From positions 124,001-188,000 of the forward strand of contig NZ_JAPZVN010000010.1 of NCBI RefSeq assembly GCF_027533845.1: a stretch of DNA of 64,000 bases, given 5' to 3'. The DNA is from Streptomyces sp. RPT161 (GTDB lineage: Bacteria > Actinomycetota > Actinomycetes > Streptomycetales > Streptomycetaceae). The notes beneath the pieces were generated by a model. The model searched no databases. It saw only the letters and a program-made list of their open reading frames with translations, and had not been told where the DNA came from. A program made the translations under genes and the position numbers. Every line of letters starts with the position of its first letter. Position 1 is the stretch's first letter. Shown piece after piece: positions 1 through 8,170 of the stretch.

Positions 1-210
1 ATCGCGGATCGGCCACTGGCCGACGTGGGCTGGAGTGGGCGGCGGAATGACGTCGCCGTGCGGGTGCGGCTCCGGCCGTACTGCGTTCCGCCGTCCTCGG
101 CGACCGGGGCTTGTCTCGCGCTCCGTATGAGCGCGGGACAGCATGGGGCATTGTCAGGCCCGGTGGTGCTGTCTCGCGGCCTGGTGTCCTACGCCCCCCA
201 ACTCGCTTAG

Positions 211-657
211 CTACCCGATCCGTACGGTCGCCTGCCAGCGCTTGCCGTCGGACGTGCGACTGCTGAGCTGGACCGTTCCGGGTGCGGTTGCCACGAAGAC
301 ACCGGGCGTCACGCCGACGGGCGGGGTGAGCACGCCGCTGTTGGCCGGGGCGAGGAGCTGCGGGGCGGAGCTGGTGACGGGACTCCACCGTGCCGACATC
401 TGGGTGCCGTTGGCGGTGAGGAAGACATCGAGCTGCCCACCGACGCGAAGGCAGTACGTCCCGGAGTCGGTCTCGGTGAGCGTGCCCGCGGAGTGCGGCA
501 GTTGGGCGGGCGGCAGCGTGCGACAGGCCACGGGACTTTGGGCAACGGCCTCATGACCGCATCCGGACAGCAACGCGGTCAGCGCCGCCAGTCCACCCAA
601 CGCGCACGGCATACGCAGCTTCCCGCACTGCCTTCGTTCCGACTTCGTTCGCCGCAC
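211..657 (-). CDS. Putative secreted lipoprotein
   Basis: Unrecognised 148-aa protein, probably anchored to the outer face of the membrane. A hydrophobic stretch (about residues 16-31 from the chosen start) ends in the lipobox LLSGC, with Cys33 as the expected lipidated residue. The rest has no motif I recognise; the C-terminal part (GVFVATAPGTVQLSS) is beta-rich and Ig-like in feel. GTG at 657 was chosen because AAGGA lies about 10 bases upstream; the frame is open further 5' to an ATG at 747, but that start would put a charged tail before the signal. No operon partner. Function unknown. Confidence 0.6.
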   Translation of the reverse strand: MRRTKSERRQCGKLRMPCALGGLAALTALLSGCGHEAVAQSPVACRTLPPAQLPHSAGTLTETDSGTYCLRVGGQLDVFLTANGTQMSARWSPVTSSAPQLLAPANSGVLTPPVGVTPGVFVATAPGTVQLSSRTSDGKRWQATVRIG

Positions 658-766
658 ACCATCACCATCCTTGACTGTCGCCGCGGGACATATCCCGTAT
701 GGCCGTCGCTGCCCCTGCTCAAGCGAGGGACAGCGACGGCACTTCACCTGTGGTACGGAACGGGGC

Positions 767-1780
767 TCAGCCCTGGTTGCCCGAGCTGACGTAGTGGGTC
801 ACACAACCGCCCGCGCCGCCGCTGAAGTTGTTGCTCCACAGCGACTGGACTGCGAAGTTGGCGCCGTTCAACGCGACGATGGACGACGCACCCTGCCCAC
901 TGGAGACCCAGGCGCACTTGTCGCCGGTCTCGGACCCGGTCGAATCAACCCAACCGCTGCTGGGCGCCGGGTCGGTGAGGGTCTCGGCGTACTCGTGACC
1001 GCCGACGATGGTCACACCCTCGGTCGCCCCGTTGACCCCGCTGCTGCCGGTGGACACGAAGTTGGCACCGCACCCACTGCCCGCGTCGGGGACGTACGGC
1101 ATGTTGGTGTACGGCAGGTCGGCGCCGTTCGACGCGGTGGTGTGGTCGTGCCAGGCGCAGTAACTCGTCTTGAAGCCCTGCGGGACGACGCCGTGTGGTG
1201 CGTCGACGATGATCTCGACGTTGTCGCCCGATACGCCGAAGTGGGAAGCCGCCTTGACCGCTTCGGCGGCGATCTGCGACGAACTGGGCTTGGACGGTGC
1301 CTGGATTGAGCTGTCCAGCCAGGTGCCCGCGACGGGGTTGGACGCCGGATGTCCGACGGCTGTGCCCGCACCGTTGCACTGGGTGGTTCCGACGGCGACG
1401 CCCTCGCAGTACTGGGTCTGGCTGTTGGACCAGGCGTCACCGCTGCCGTAGGTGTGCTGGAAGAACGACAGCTGCAGCTTGGCTTCACCTGATGGGTCGT
1501 TGGTCACCGTGGAGCCGGTGCCCCACTGGTTTCCCCAATAGACGATGTAGATCGTGGGATTGGTGACGACGGACCCACCGCCGTACGCGAGGTTGCCCCC
1601 GGACGCCGAGGCCTTTGCCACGGCGCGGGAATGCGGGGCCATGGGATGAGCGGCCTTTGCGGACGCGCCGGCGGGCGCGGCGAAGAGCAGGGCGGATGCC
1701 GCCAGCGAGGCGGCCGCGATGGTGGCGAGGCCGGCGCGGCGCGACAGCATGTCTCTGGTGCGGGGTGTGCTCAGCAACAT
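767..1780 (-). CDS. Secreted protein with EXORDIUM-like C-terminal motifs
   Basis: 337-aa exported protein. ATG at 1780 follows AGAAGGACACC, a good ribosome binding site, and gives a signal peptide with an Ala-rich core ending near AGASA. The mature part contains IYIVYWGNQWG, then GGHEYAETLTDP, a Trp-containing stretch (SGWVD), TGDKCAW and a final Trp/Cys-rich segment. From memory, plant EXORDIUM/PHI-1 proteins have the same order: HELAELSSNP, NAWY, EIGDLC, and a final W...C. The HEYAE motif could bind metal, but no HEXXH is present and protease activity is not shown. The role outside the cell is unknown. Single gene. Confidence 0.7.
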   Translation of the reverse strand: MLLSTPRTRDMLSRRAGLATIAAASLAASALLFAAPAGASAKAAHPMAPHSRAVAKASASGGNLAYGGGSVVTNPTIYIVYWGNQWGTGSTVTNDPSGEAKLQLSFFQHTYGSGDAWSNSQTQYCEGVAVGTTQCNGAGTAVGHPASNPVAGTWLDSSIQAPSKPSSSQIAAEAVKAASHFGVSGDNVEIIVDAPHGVVPQGFKTSYCAWHDHTTASNGADLPYTNMPYVPDAGSGCGANFVSTGSSGVNGATEGVTIVGGHEYAETLTDPAPSSGWVDSTGSETGDKCAWVSSGQGASSIVALNGANFAVQSLWSNNFSGGAGGCVTHYVSSGNQG

Positions 1781-2289
1781 GGTGTCCTTCTGTGAGGGTT
1801 GCCAACAGGGGGCGATCGGGTCCGTCCGTCGGTGACGGGCGGCCCCCACGGTCATCCGTCGAGGGCGCGAAACACGCCGGCATGTTGTGCACATGACATT
1901 GCATGTGGCGACGTGTGGCGCGAGCGGGGATGACTGTGGAATCCGTGCCTTGGGGTGGGGGGATGGCCGGACGATGTTGATGGTTGCTGATGGTGTGCCA
2001 CCACGTGGAGTGGTGTGCGGCTGAGAACGTAGCGAGTTGTCAGCCGTCGGTCAATAGTTCAACAAAGAAGGGTGCCGTTCACGCGAACAACGGGCGAACT
2101 TGGTCCTGTTCGGCCACTTTGCCGGAACGACGATCGTCCGCGATCCGTCCGCCGCTCCGAGCGAGCAGGCAGGGGCCGTCGCGTGCGGTGTCTCACCTCT
2201 TTGGCCTGGGCGACGGTGCGGCGTACCAGGCTCCCCTCAACAGCCCGGCGCCCTGCGGACGGTCGACAAAGGTGCAAGCTCGTCGAGCG
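1781..2289. other. Intergenic region, no gene seen
   Basis: About 500 bases between the start of the secreted protein and the end of the serine hydrolase gene. I see no convincing coding frame. The part near 1781-1900 must carry the promoter of the secreted protein gene. Confidence 0.5.
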
Positions 2290-3390
2290 TTAGGCGTCAG
2301 GCGTAGGTGCTGTGGTGAGCAGGTCGTAGGCGGCGGGAACGAGTGGGGAGCGGGCGGTGTGGCGTCGGGTGGCCAGGGCGACGAGGGCGGTGCGGGTGGT
2401 GGGGCAGTAGCCGAGGAACATCTGCTGTCCGGTGGTGGCGCCGCTGTGAAACAGGACGGGGCCGTCGTCGGTGTTGTGCTGGAACCAGGTGAGGGTGTGG
2501 AACTCCCGCCGTCCTGGCCTCCCTCGGGCAAGCAGGGGTTTCTGAACGGCGTGCAGGGCGCGGCTGCTCGGTGTGTTGCCGGGGCGCAGGTGGGCCTCGA
2601 GGTAGGTGAGCAGATCGTCGGTGGTGGAGTGGATGCCGCCTGCCGCTGCCCACCCGCCGATGTCCCAGGGTGGGAGGGGGGCGCCGCTTCGTCGGTGCCC
2701 GGTGGCCTGGGGCAGGTCGGGGTGGGGCCCGAGGCTGGTCTGGTGCAGGCCGAGTGGGGCGAGGACGTGGCGCTCGAGCAGGTCGGCGAAGGGCGTGGCG
2801 GTGGCCCGTTGCAGTGCGCAGGCCAGGAGCGCGACGGCGAAGTTGGAGTACTTCCACCGACTGCCGGGAGTGGTGGCGGGTGTGCTGCGGGCGAAGGCGT
2901 TGACGAGTCGCTGCTGGCTGTAGCCGGCGTAGGGATTGACGTTCCAACGAGTGAGCGCGTGAGAGTAGAAATCGTGCGGCAGCCTGGGAAGCCCGGACGT
3001 GTGGGTGACCAAGTGCAACAGGGTGATCTGGTCCCGTTCCGGCCGCTGCGGTGCCGCGGGTAGGTCCAGCAGGGTGTGTACCCGGTCGTGGTAACTCACC
3101 CGGCCCTGCTGCACGAGGACAGCGAGAAGCAGCCCGCTGAACGTTTTGGAGACGGAACCGGCTTGGTACTGGGGCCCGGCGCCCGGTTGCCCGTCCGACG
3201 TGCCGGGCGAGCCTGGGTTGACTGTGTCAGGGCTTCGGTCGTTGCCTCCGGCGCACACGGTGCGGACTCCGTCGTGGGAGAACGCGAACACCACCTGTGG
3301 GGCGTTCAGGGCCTCGACCGCGGTGCGCAGTCGGTTGCGGAGGGCCTGGTCGCCGGGTGGGGGCAGTCGGGTTGTGGCGAGCTGGGTCAT
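2290..3390 (-). CDS. Serine hydrolase, beta-lactamase/PBP fold (class C-like, S12)
   Basis: 366-aa serine hydrolase. It has the three signatures of the class C beta-lactamase/D-Ala-D-Ala peptidase fold: S79-V-S-K82 (nucleophile and base), Y181-S-N183, and H-S-G near residue 319 in place of KTG. TLLHLVTHTSGLP is also typical. No signal peptide is visible, so it is probably cytoplasmic, unlike a resistance enzyme. Its ATG overlaps the stop of the upstream gene (ATGA, 3387-3390), so it is the last gene of a five-gene translationally coupled operon. In that setting it is more likely a peptidase, esterase or amidase acting on an operon product than a beta-lactamase (inference). Longer upstream reading is a shadow. 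Confidence 0.85.
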   Translation of the reverse strand: MTQLATTRLPPPGDQALRNRLRTAVEALNAPQVVFAFSHDGVRTVCAGGNDRSPDTVNPGSPGTSDGQPGAGPQYQAGSVSKTFSGLLLAVLVQQGRVSYHDRVHTLLDLPAAPQRPERDQITLLHLVTHTSGLPRLPHDFYSHALTRWNVNPYAGYSQQRLVNAFARSTPATTPGSRWKYSNFAVALLACALQRATATPFADLLERHVLAPLGLHQTSLGPHPDLPQATGHRRSGAPLPPWDIGGWAAAGGIHSTTDDLLTYLEAHLRPGNTPSSRALHAVQKPLLARGRPGRREFHTLTWFQHNTDDGPVLFHSGATTGQQMFLGYCPTTRTALVALATRRHTARSPLVPAAYDLLTTAPTPDA

Positions 3391-4313
3391 GACGCTGGGG
3401 TGAGTGCCGCCATGGCGCGGGAGGTGGCCAGGACAGCGGCGAACGCGGCGACCAAGGTGGGGTGGTAGTGGAGGTCGAACGTTTCCCAGCGGTCGTCGCC
3501 GAGTTCGGCGCCTGCGTGGTCTGGTACGAGTCCGTCGGATTGTTGGGCGTCTGCGAACCGCCGCCACACGTTCTCGTTCAGTTCCGGTGCGGGCAGGCAC
3601 GCGTCGACGGCGAGGAGTTCGCCGAGAAGGTCCCAGTTGCCGATGTCGGCCCAGTCGTCCGTCCAGACCGGCAGCCAAACCGCCAGGTAGTCGGCGATAT
3701 GCGGTGGAAGACGGTGGGGCTGCTCGCCCCAGTCGGTCAGGTGGTAGACGGTGTGCGTGATGTCGTAGCCGGTGTGCTTTCCGACCGTCCACGGTTCCGG
3801 TGTACGGCTGAGCCAGGTGGCGTCCAGGGCGTGGGCCAGGTCGGCGTCCTCGGGTGGTGTCGCCCCGGCGCGGGTCTGCGTCCGCCGGATGCCGAGGTGG
3901 CGCACCGTGTGCGCGTCCACGGGCCAGCTGCGCAGCGCGGTGGTGATGGCCAGGGTGCTCTCCAGAGCCGGGCAGCGGTGGCCGAGCTCCTTGAACGGTG
4001 CGTAGGTCTCCATCGGGACCGCTGAGAGCGGTTCCTCGGTCTGCATGCGGGCCAGGACCTGCCCGCCGTCGAGTAGGTCCCGCCAGGCGAAGTCCAGAAG
4101 CTGGCGGGTGCGTTGGGCCTGCCGGGAGCCGGCTACTCCCTCACGGAAGATGACCTTTCCGATGATGGCCAGCTCCCCGATGGGCTTGAGGCGTTCTTTC
4201 GCCTCGTGGGCGGAGGTGCGCGGCCCGCGGTGCGGGCGGAAGCCCTCACGGTTGTCGTACAGCCAGTCGAGGGCCTTGACGCCTACCTCGTGCATGAGAG
4301 CGGTGTCGGTCAT
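3387..4313 (-). CDS. Unknown protein, paralogue of the gene upstream (family member 2)
   Basis: 308-aa soluble protein, paralogous to the product of 4310-5248. Both open with a helical MHEVGVKALDWLY-type segment, then LLDFAWR, an ETYAPF/EIYAVF box, TWL...PEPW, a Y.(I/L)TH.V(Y/F)H(L/V)T.WGE.P.RLP block, WD(L)LGELLAV near residue 225, and a C-terminal LHYHPTLVAAFAA. The TH...H and WGE residues are the best candidates for a conserved site. The pattern reminds me of an actinobacterial DUF family (possibly DUF6895), unchecked. Start at 4313 overlaps the preceding stop (ATGA). No membrane segment or known cofactor motif. Function unknown. Confidence 0.7.
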   Translation of the reverse strand: MTDTALMHEVGVKALDWLYDNREGFRPHRGPRTSAHEAKERLKPIGELAIIGKVIFREGVAGSRQAQRTRQLLDFAWRDLLDGGQVLARMQTEEPLSAVPMETYAPFKELGHRCPALESTLAITTALRSWPVDAHTVRHLGIRRTQTRAGATPPEDADLAHALDATWLSRTPEPWTVGKHTGYDITHTVYHLTDWGEQPHRLPPHIADYLAVWLPVWTDDWADIGNWDLLGELLAVDACLPAPELNENVWRRFADAQQSDGLVPDHAGAELGDDRWETFDLHYHPTLVAAFAAVLATSRAMAALTPAS

Positions 4314-5248
4314 ACGGTGCTCCCGCTGTTCGCTGGTACCGCCGTGGTGTGGGTGGCGAGCCGGGCGACGGCGAGTGAGGCGGCGAAGGCCGCCACGAGG
4401 GTGGAGTGGTATCGCAACCGGAAGTAGTCCCCGGCCATGGCGGAGGCGTCCCCCACTTCGGGCAACGCACCTGACGGCTCTTGCGCCAGGGCCAGTGCCT
4501 GCCAGGCTTCCTCCAGTGTCGGGGCCTGGGGCAGGCTCGCCGCGACCGCGAGCAGTTCGCCCGCAAGGTCCCACTGCTCTTCTTCCAGGCAGCAGTCCAG
4601 CCAGGCGGGCAACCACCGGTCAAGATAGGCACTCACGTCGCCGGGCAGTCGGCCCGGAGCCTCGCCCCACCCGGTGACGTGGAAGACGTAGTGGGTCAGC
4701 GCGTAGCCGCTGCGGACCTCGAAGGCCCATGGCTCGGGCCTGCCGCCCAGCCAGGTGCGGCCCATCGCCGACTCGACGACGTCCGGGCGCGGCGCGATGC
4801 CCAGCACACGTTGCGCCTCATGCACCGCGAGTACCCGGGTGGGCTCCAGTTCCAAGGCAGTCCAGGCGCGGGTCGCCGACAGCGTGCGCGCAAGGGCCTC
4901 GAACTCCGGGTGGCGCAAACCGCCTTGGGCGAACACCGCGTAAATCTCCAGCGGATGGGTGACCATCGGGTGCGCCCGCAGCACATCGAACAGCACCTGC
5001 CCCTCACGGCACTCGCGCCAGGCGAAGTCCAGCAGCCCGCTCGCGAAGTCATAGGACGGGCTCCCCGGTGGGCTGGCCCGCCGGACCGACAGAGCGATCC
5101 GCGCCAGTTCGCCCAGCGGCTTCAACGTGGTGTGGTGGTCGGCGGCCCCGACCACATCGGTCGGCAGGCGGAAGAACTGAAGGTGCTGATAGAGCCAGCT
5201 GAGCGAGCGGGAACCCACTTGGTGGAGCAGGCCCGGGTGCGCTGTCAC
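4310..5248 (-). CDS. Unknown protein, paralogue of the gene downstream (family member 1)
   Basis: 312-aa protein sharing the block order of its neighbour: LLDFAWRE, LEIYAVF, RTWLGGRPEPWAF, a Y.LTHYVFHVTGWGE box, WDLAGELLAVAASLP and RYHSTLVAAFAA. GTG at 5248 overlaps the stop of the upstream gene (GTGA, 5245-5248); the longer frame to 5572 lies inside that upstream gene and is discarded. Two adjacent paralogues suggest duplication and possibly a heterodimer (inference). The Cys pair near residue 235 (DCCLEEE) is absent from the second copy. No catalytic family recognised. Confidence 0.7.
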   Translation of the reverse strand: MTAHPGLLHQVGSRSLSWLYQHLQFFRLPTDVVGAADHHTTLKPLGELARIALSVRRASPPGSPSYDFASGLLDFAWRECREGQVLFDVLRAHPMVTHPLEIYAVFAQGGLRHPEFEALARTLSATRAWTALELEPTRVLAVHEAQRVLGIAPRPDVVESAMGRTWLGGRPEPWAFEVRSGYALTHYVFHVTGWGEAPGRLPGDVSAYLDRWLPAWLDCCLEEEQWDLAGELLAVAASLPQAPTLEEAWQALALAQEPSGALPEVGDASAMAGDYFRLRYHSTLVAAFAASLAVARLATHTTAVPANSGSTV

Positions 5249-5958
5249 GTCCGGCCCGCCCGGCCCGCCAGGCGGGCGGCAGCCAGATGGAGCGCGACAC
5301 GAGCGTCGCCTTCGGACCTGTGTGCGACCCAGGCGAGGCCGGCGTCCAGCCCTAGTGAGTCCGGGACGCCCGACATCCCGGCCAGCCACCTTCCGGTACC
5401 GGCCGCCTGCAGCCAGTCCTGCCGACGCACGGCCCGCACGAAGCCCCGCGCCAGATCGACCGGCCGGGCGGCGAATGCCGTGGACAGCCCGCAGGGCGCG
5501 CCGGGATCGGCCAATGCCGCCAGTTGCGCGGCCCGGTGGCAGAGTTCCTGCCAAGGCAGCGCCGAAACCCACCCGGCGTCAGGCTCACCGATACCGGCCA
5601 CCGCCGGGGCCAGCGGCCCACCAGCGGCGGCCCGCTCAAGCGCGCGGTGCAGGGCCCAATGGCTCCAAGCGACCACCGGGGTGGCGGAAGGGCCGGGCGG
5701 AAACGCCCGGGCCGACTCGCCGGCCAAGGCGAGGTCGGCCGGACACGGCGACTGGCCGGCCAGCAAGCAGGGAGCCAGTACATCCGCCCCCAACACCCGT
5801 ACAGCGGCCACCGCAACCGGGTCCCGTGGGGCCGTCATCACCGAACCGGACAGATCGAAGTGGTCGCCTCCGCCGCTCAGGGCAGAGGCGACCACCCTCG
5901 CGTAATGCTGGACAACATCCGCAAGGCGGGCACCAGCGTCGGTCTGCTGCGCGGCCAT
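5245..5958 (-). CDS. Unknown helical protein of the five-gene operon
   Basis: 237-aa protein rich in Ala, Leu and Gly with several predicted helices, no signal peptide and no motif that I know. Features include ADVLAPCLLAG, SHWALHRALERAA and a C-terminal HLAAARLAG. It starts at ATG 5958, nine bases after the stop of the 58-aa peptide gene, and its stop overlaps the GTG of the next gene. Position between a small peptide and two paralogous proteins suggests a partner or tailoring role, but nothing in the sequence proves it. Confidence 0.6.
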   Translation of the reverse strand: MAAQQTDAGARLADVVQHYARVVASALSGGGDHFDLSGSVMTAPRDPVAVAAVRVLGADVLAPCLLAGQSPCPADLALAGESARAFPPGPSATPVVAWSHWALHRALERAAAGGPLAPAVAGIGEPDAGWVSALPWQELCHRAAQLAALADPGAPCGLSTAFAARPVDLARGFVRAVRRQDWLQAAGTGRWLAGMSGVPDSLGLDAGLAWVAHRSEGDARVALHLAAARLAGRAGRT

Positions 5959-5967
5959 TCCCGACCG

Positions 5968-6144
5968 TCAGCCCTTCTTCGGCTTCGGCGTGGGCGGGGA
6001 CAGGAGAGCCGCTCCCAAAAGCAGGCCCAACGCCGCGCATTCGACCGAGTTACGGAAGCTGGCCTCCGGCTCCGCCGCGTCCAGCAGGGCCTCGACCTGG
6101 CCCGCCAGTTCAGCCTCGACGATCTGCGTGTCGGTTGCGTTCAT
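5968..6144 (-). CDS. 58-aa peptide leading the operon (possible precursor peptide)
   Basis: First gene of the operon. ATG at 6144 follows AAGGGG at a normal distance; an alternative ATG lies at 6201. The peptide has an acidic, helical N-terminal half (TQIVEAELAGQVEALL), a single Cys36, a hydrophobic patch (CAALGLLLGAALL, residues 36-48) and a Pro/Lys tail (SPPTPKPKKG). An acidic leader followed by a distinct C-terminal segment is how many ribosomal peptide precursors look, but there is no known core signature, no GG or TOMM-type Cys/Ser/Thr-rich core and no recognised maturase. It could equally be a small membrane-active or regulatory protein. Confidence 0.55.
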   Translation of the reverse strand: MNATDTQIVEAELAGQVEALLDAAEPEASFRNSVECAALGLLLGAALLSPPTPKPKKG

Positions 6145-6528
6145 AGGATCATCCCCTTCATGGGAGGAGAACGTTCGCTGCCGCTTCCCAGAAGAGTCCA
6201 TGTTGCTGCGTGCCGCACATCAGCACCGCCGAACAGGTGACATCGCCCCGGGCCGGCTCCTACCTGATGCGAGGGACAAGGCATGCGGCGTAGCGACCTT
6301 CGACACCTACTACGTCAAGGGCACCGACGAGCGGCAGCGCCTTGCAGCCTGCCCGCCGGGTGACCAGGTACCGGCCTGCGGGTCGCGCCTTCACTGGGTG
6401 GCCGACGCCGTCGCACGGTGCGCGAGCGCGGTGACGACGCCGCCAGCGGTCTGCCTCACCCCGCCCCGAAGATGCGATCACAACAAAGGGGCGGTGCGAT
6501 GGTCGTGATCAGCAAGGAGGTGGTCGTC
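6145..6528. other. Divergent intergenic region between peptide operon and ku
   Basis: About 380 bases that must hold the promoters for the minus-strand five-gene operon and the plus-strand ku gene. I see no convincing gene. The ku ribosome binding site AAGGAGG sits at 6514-6520. Confidence 0.5.
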
Positions 6529-7533
6529 GTGGCAGTGGTGTGGGGCGGCGTCTTGTCATTCGGTCTGGTCACCTTGCCCGTCCAGGCCCTCACCGCGGTC
6601 GAGAGCCACACGATGCGCTTCCACCAGTTGCAGCGCGGCACCGGTGACCGGGTGCGCAACAAGCGGGTCAATGAGCGCACCGGGGAAGAAGTGCCCCTCT
6701 CGGAGATCGTCAAGGGGTACGACACCGGCGTGGACTACGTGGTCGTGGAGCCAGAGGAACTGGACGACATTGCCCCGGGCCGGTCGAAAAGCCTGACGAT
6801 CACCGGGTTCGTGGATTTGGACCAAGTGAACCCGATCTACTTCGACTCCACCTACTACCTGGCCCCCCGCGGCGAGGAGTACGCACGCGTCTACGTGCTG
6901 CTCCGCGAAGCGATGGCACAGTCAGGCAAAGCCGGGATCGCCACCGTCGTGATGCACAACAAGGAGTACCTCGTCGCGGTCAAGGCCAAAGACGACGTCC
7001 TGGTCATGCACACCATGCACTGGGCCGACGAAGTACGCGACCCCTACCGGCAGATCCCCACGCTCCCCCTCCCCGAGGCGCCGCTGACGACCGAGGAGTT
7101 GGAAGGAGCGGTGCACCTGGTTGAAGCGATGAGCCACGAGTGGAACCCGGAGCAGTATCGCGATCACTACGCCGACCGCGTCCGCGAACTGGTCGAGGCC
7201 AAGCACAGCGGCGGAACGCTACAGGCCAAGGCAGAAGCGCCACCGACGCCGACGACCCCCGAAGTCGCCGACCTCACCGCTGCCCTGCAGGCCAGCGTGC
7301 GACGGGCCGAAGAACGCGCGACCGATGACCGCAAACCAGCCGCCGCGCGACCGTCCGACGAGGTCGCGGCCAAGCGCCGCTCTGGCCGCAGGGCAGAGCT
7401 GGAACAGCTGACCAAGGCCGAGCTGTACTCCCACGCCACAGCGGCCGGCATCCCCGGTCGATCCACGATGAGCCGCGACGAGCTCATCAACGCGCTGACC
7501 ACCGCCCGGCGGCACCGCCGCCGGGCGTCGTGA
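6529..7533 (+). CDS. ku: Ku protein (non-homologous end joining)
   Basis: 334-aa bacterial Ku, a homodimeric ring that binds DNA double-strand ends and recruits ligase D. The family start is clear: WGGVLSFGLVTLPVQ, then RFHQLQRGTGDRVRNKRV, a Y.TGVDYVVVEPEEL block, a VDLDQVNPIYFDSTYY block and a YVLLREAM helix. The C-terminal extension is basic and ends in a SAP/Rho_N-like unit (LTKAELYSHATAAGIPGRS). GTG 6529 was chosen because AAGGAGG (6514-6520) lies 8 bases upstream and the protein then starts where other Ku proteins start; ATG 6499 is in frame but lies before that site. No ligase D gene is in the window. A hairpin overlaps the last codons. Confidence 0.93.
   Translation: MAVVWGGVLSFGLVTLPVQALTAVESHTMRFHQLQRGTGDRVRNKRVNERTGEEVPLSEIVKGYDTGVDYVVVEPEELDDIAPGRSKSLTITGFVDLDQVNPIYFDSTYYLAPRGEEYARVYVLLREAMAQSGKAGIATVVMHNKEYLVAVKAKDDVLVMHTMHWADEVRDPYRQIPTLPLPEAPLTTEELEGAVHLVEAMSHEWNPEQYRDHYADRVRELVEAKHSGGTLQAKAEAPPTPTTPEVADLTAALQASVRRAEERATDDRKPAAARPSDEVAAKRRSGRRAELEQLTKAELYSHATAAGIPGRSTMSRDELINALTTARRHRRRAS
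7503..7527 (+). terminator. Hairpin at the 3' end of ku
   Basis: CGCCCGGCGGC, loop ACC, then GCCGCCGGGCG: an 11-bp perfect stem with a 3-base loop lying inside the last codons of ku, just before its stop at 7531-7533. It may act as an intrinsic terminator of the U-poor type common in streptomycetes. Confidence 0.45.
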
Positions 7534-7679
7534 GTGAACCACAGTCGCGGACCGGCGCGACGGCGTCGAGGTCCCAGGCCATCTCGCCGACGACGGTTCG
7601 GCGTGTCCCGCGCCGTTCAACGGTGCATCGGACCAGCAGCAGGCCGGAGTGGAACACAGTGTGGGCGCAGGCGTCATGA

Positions 7680-7865
7680 CTGTCTTCGAAGAATGCTCCA
7701 GTAGCCGACCTCATCGCGGGCAGCGACGTTCGCTATGACATGGGCATCACCGACCCCCACCCGGCGGTCGGCCGCTTTGCGCCAGAGCTGGAGTTTGTCA
7801 CCCGAACGGAGAAGGCCCGGCTCGCCGAACTGGCCGGGAACGCCCGGCCGACGGCTGATCGATGA
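7680..7865 (+). pseudogene. Relic of an FAD-dependent aromatic hydroxylase
   Basis: Reading from 7680 gives a frame containing ADLIAGSDVRYDMG, HPAVGRFAPELEF and LAELAGNARPTADR before TGA at 7863-7865. These match the C-terminal half of PgaE/RdmE-like polyketide hydroxylases (pattern GTDVRYDM...HPLVGR..P.LEL). The N-terminal FAD-binding domain is gone, and the next residues (LIDDRGAVA) continue in another frame, so it is a truncated and frameshifted remnant. It suggests lost secondary metabolism genes here. Confidence 0.6.
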
Positions 7866-8170
7866 CCGAGGAGCAGTCGCTGGCCGACCTGCGGACAGCC
7901 CTACGACGCTGGTTCATGACCTGAGCATCGACCGTCCGCGTCAGCCGCCGCGTCAAGGTCCGGCGACGCGGACGCGGGCACGACCGAGGGAAACTCTCAA
8001 CAGGACCGCCGACGGATCGGGTACCGCCGCAACTCCACCGGTCGCGGGAGCCTGGGTCCAGGATCAAAGACCGAGCGCAGGCACGACTTGGGACCGAGGT
8101 GCCCGGGACCCGGCGCTTCCTATGCTCCGGAACGACAAGCCATCGACATCCGCCGACTGGAAGGTTTTCC
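7866..8170. other. Non-coding stretch after the hydroxylase relic
   Basis: Frames here are broken. The only family signal is the possible continuation of the hydroxylase tail near 7855-7900. A GGAAGG ribosome binding site for the next gene is at about 8159-8164. Confidence 0.4.
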
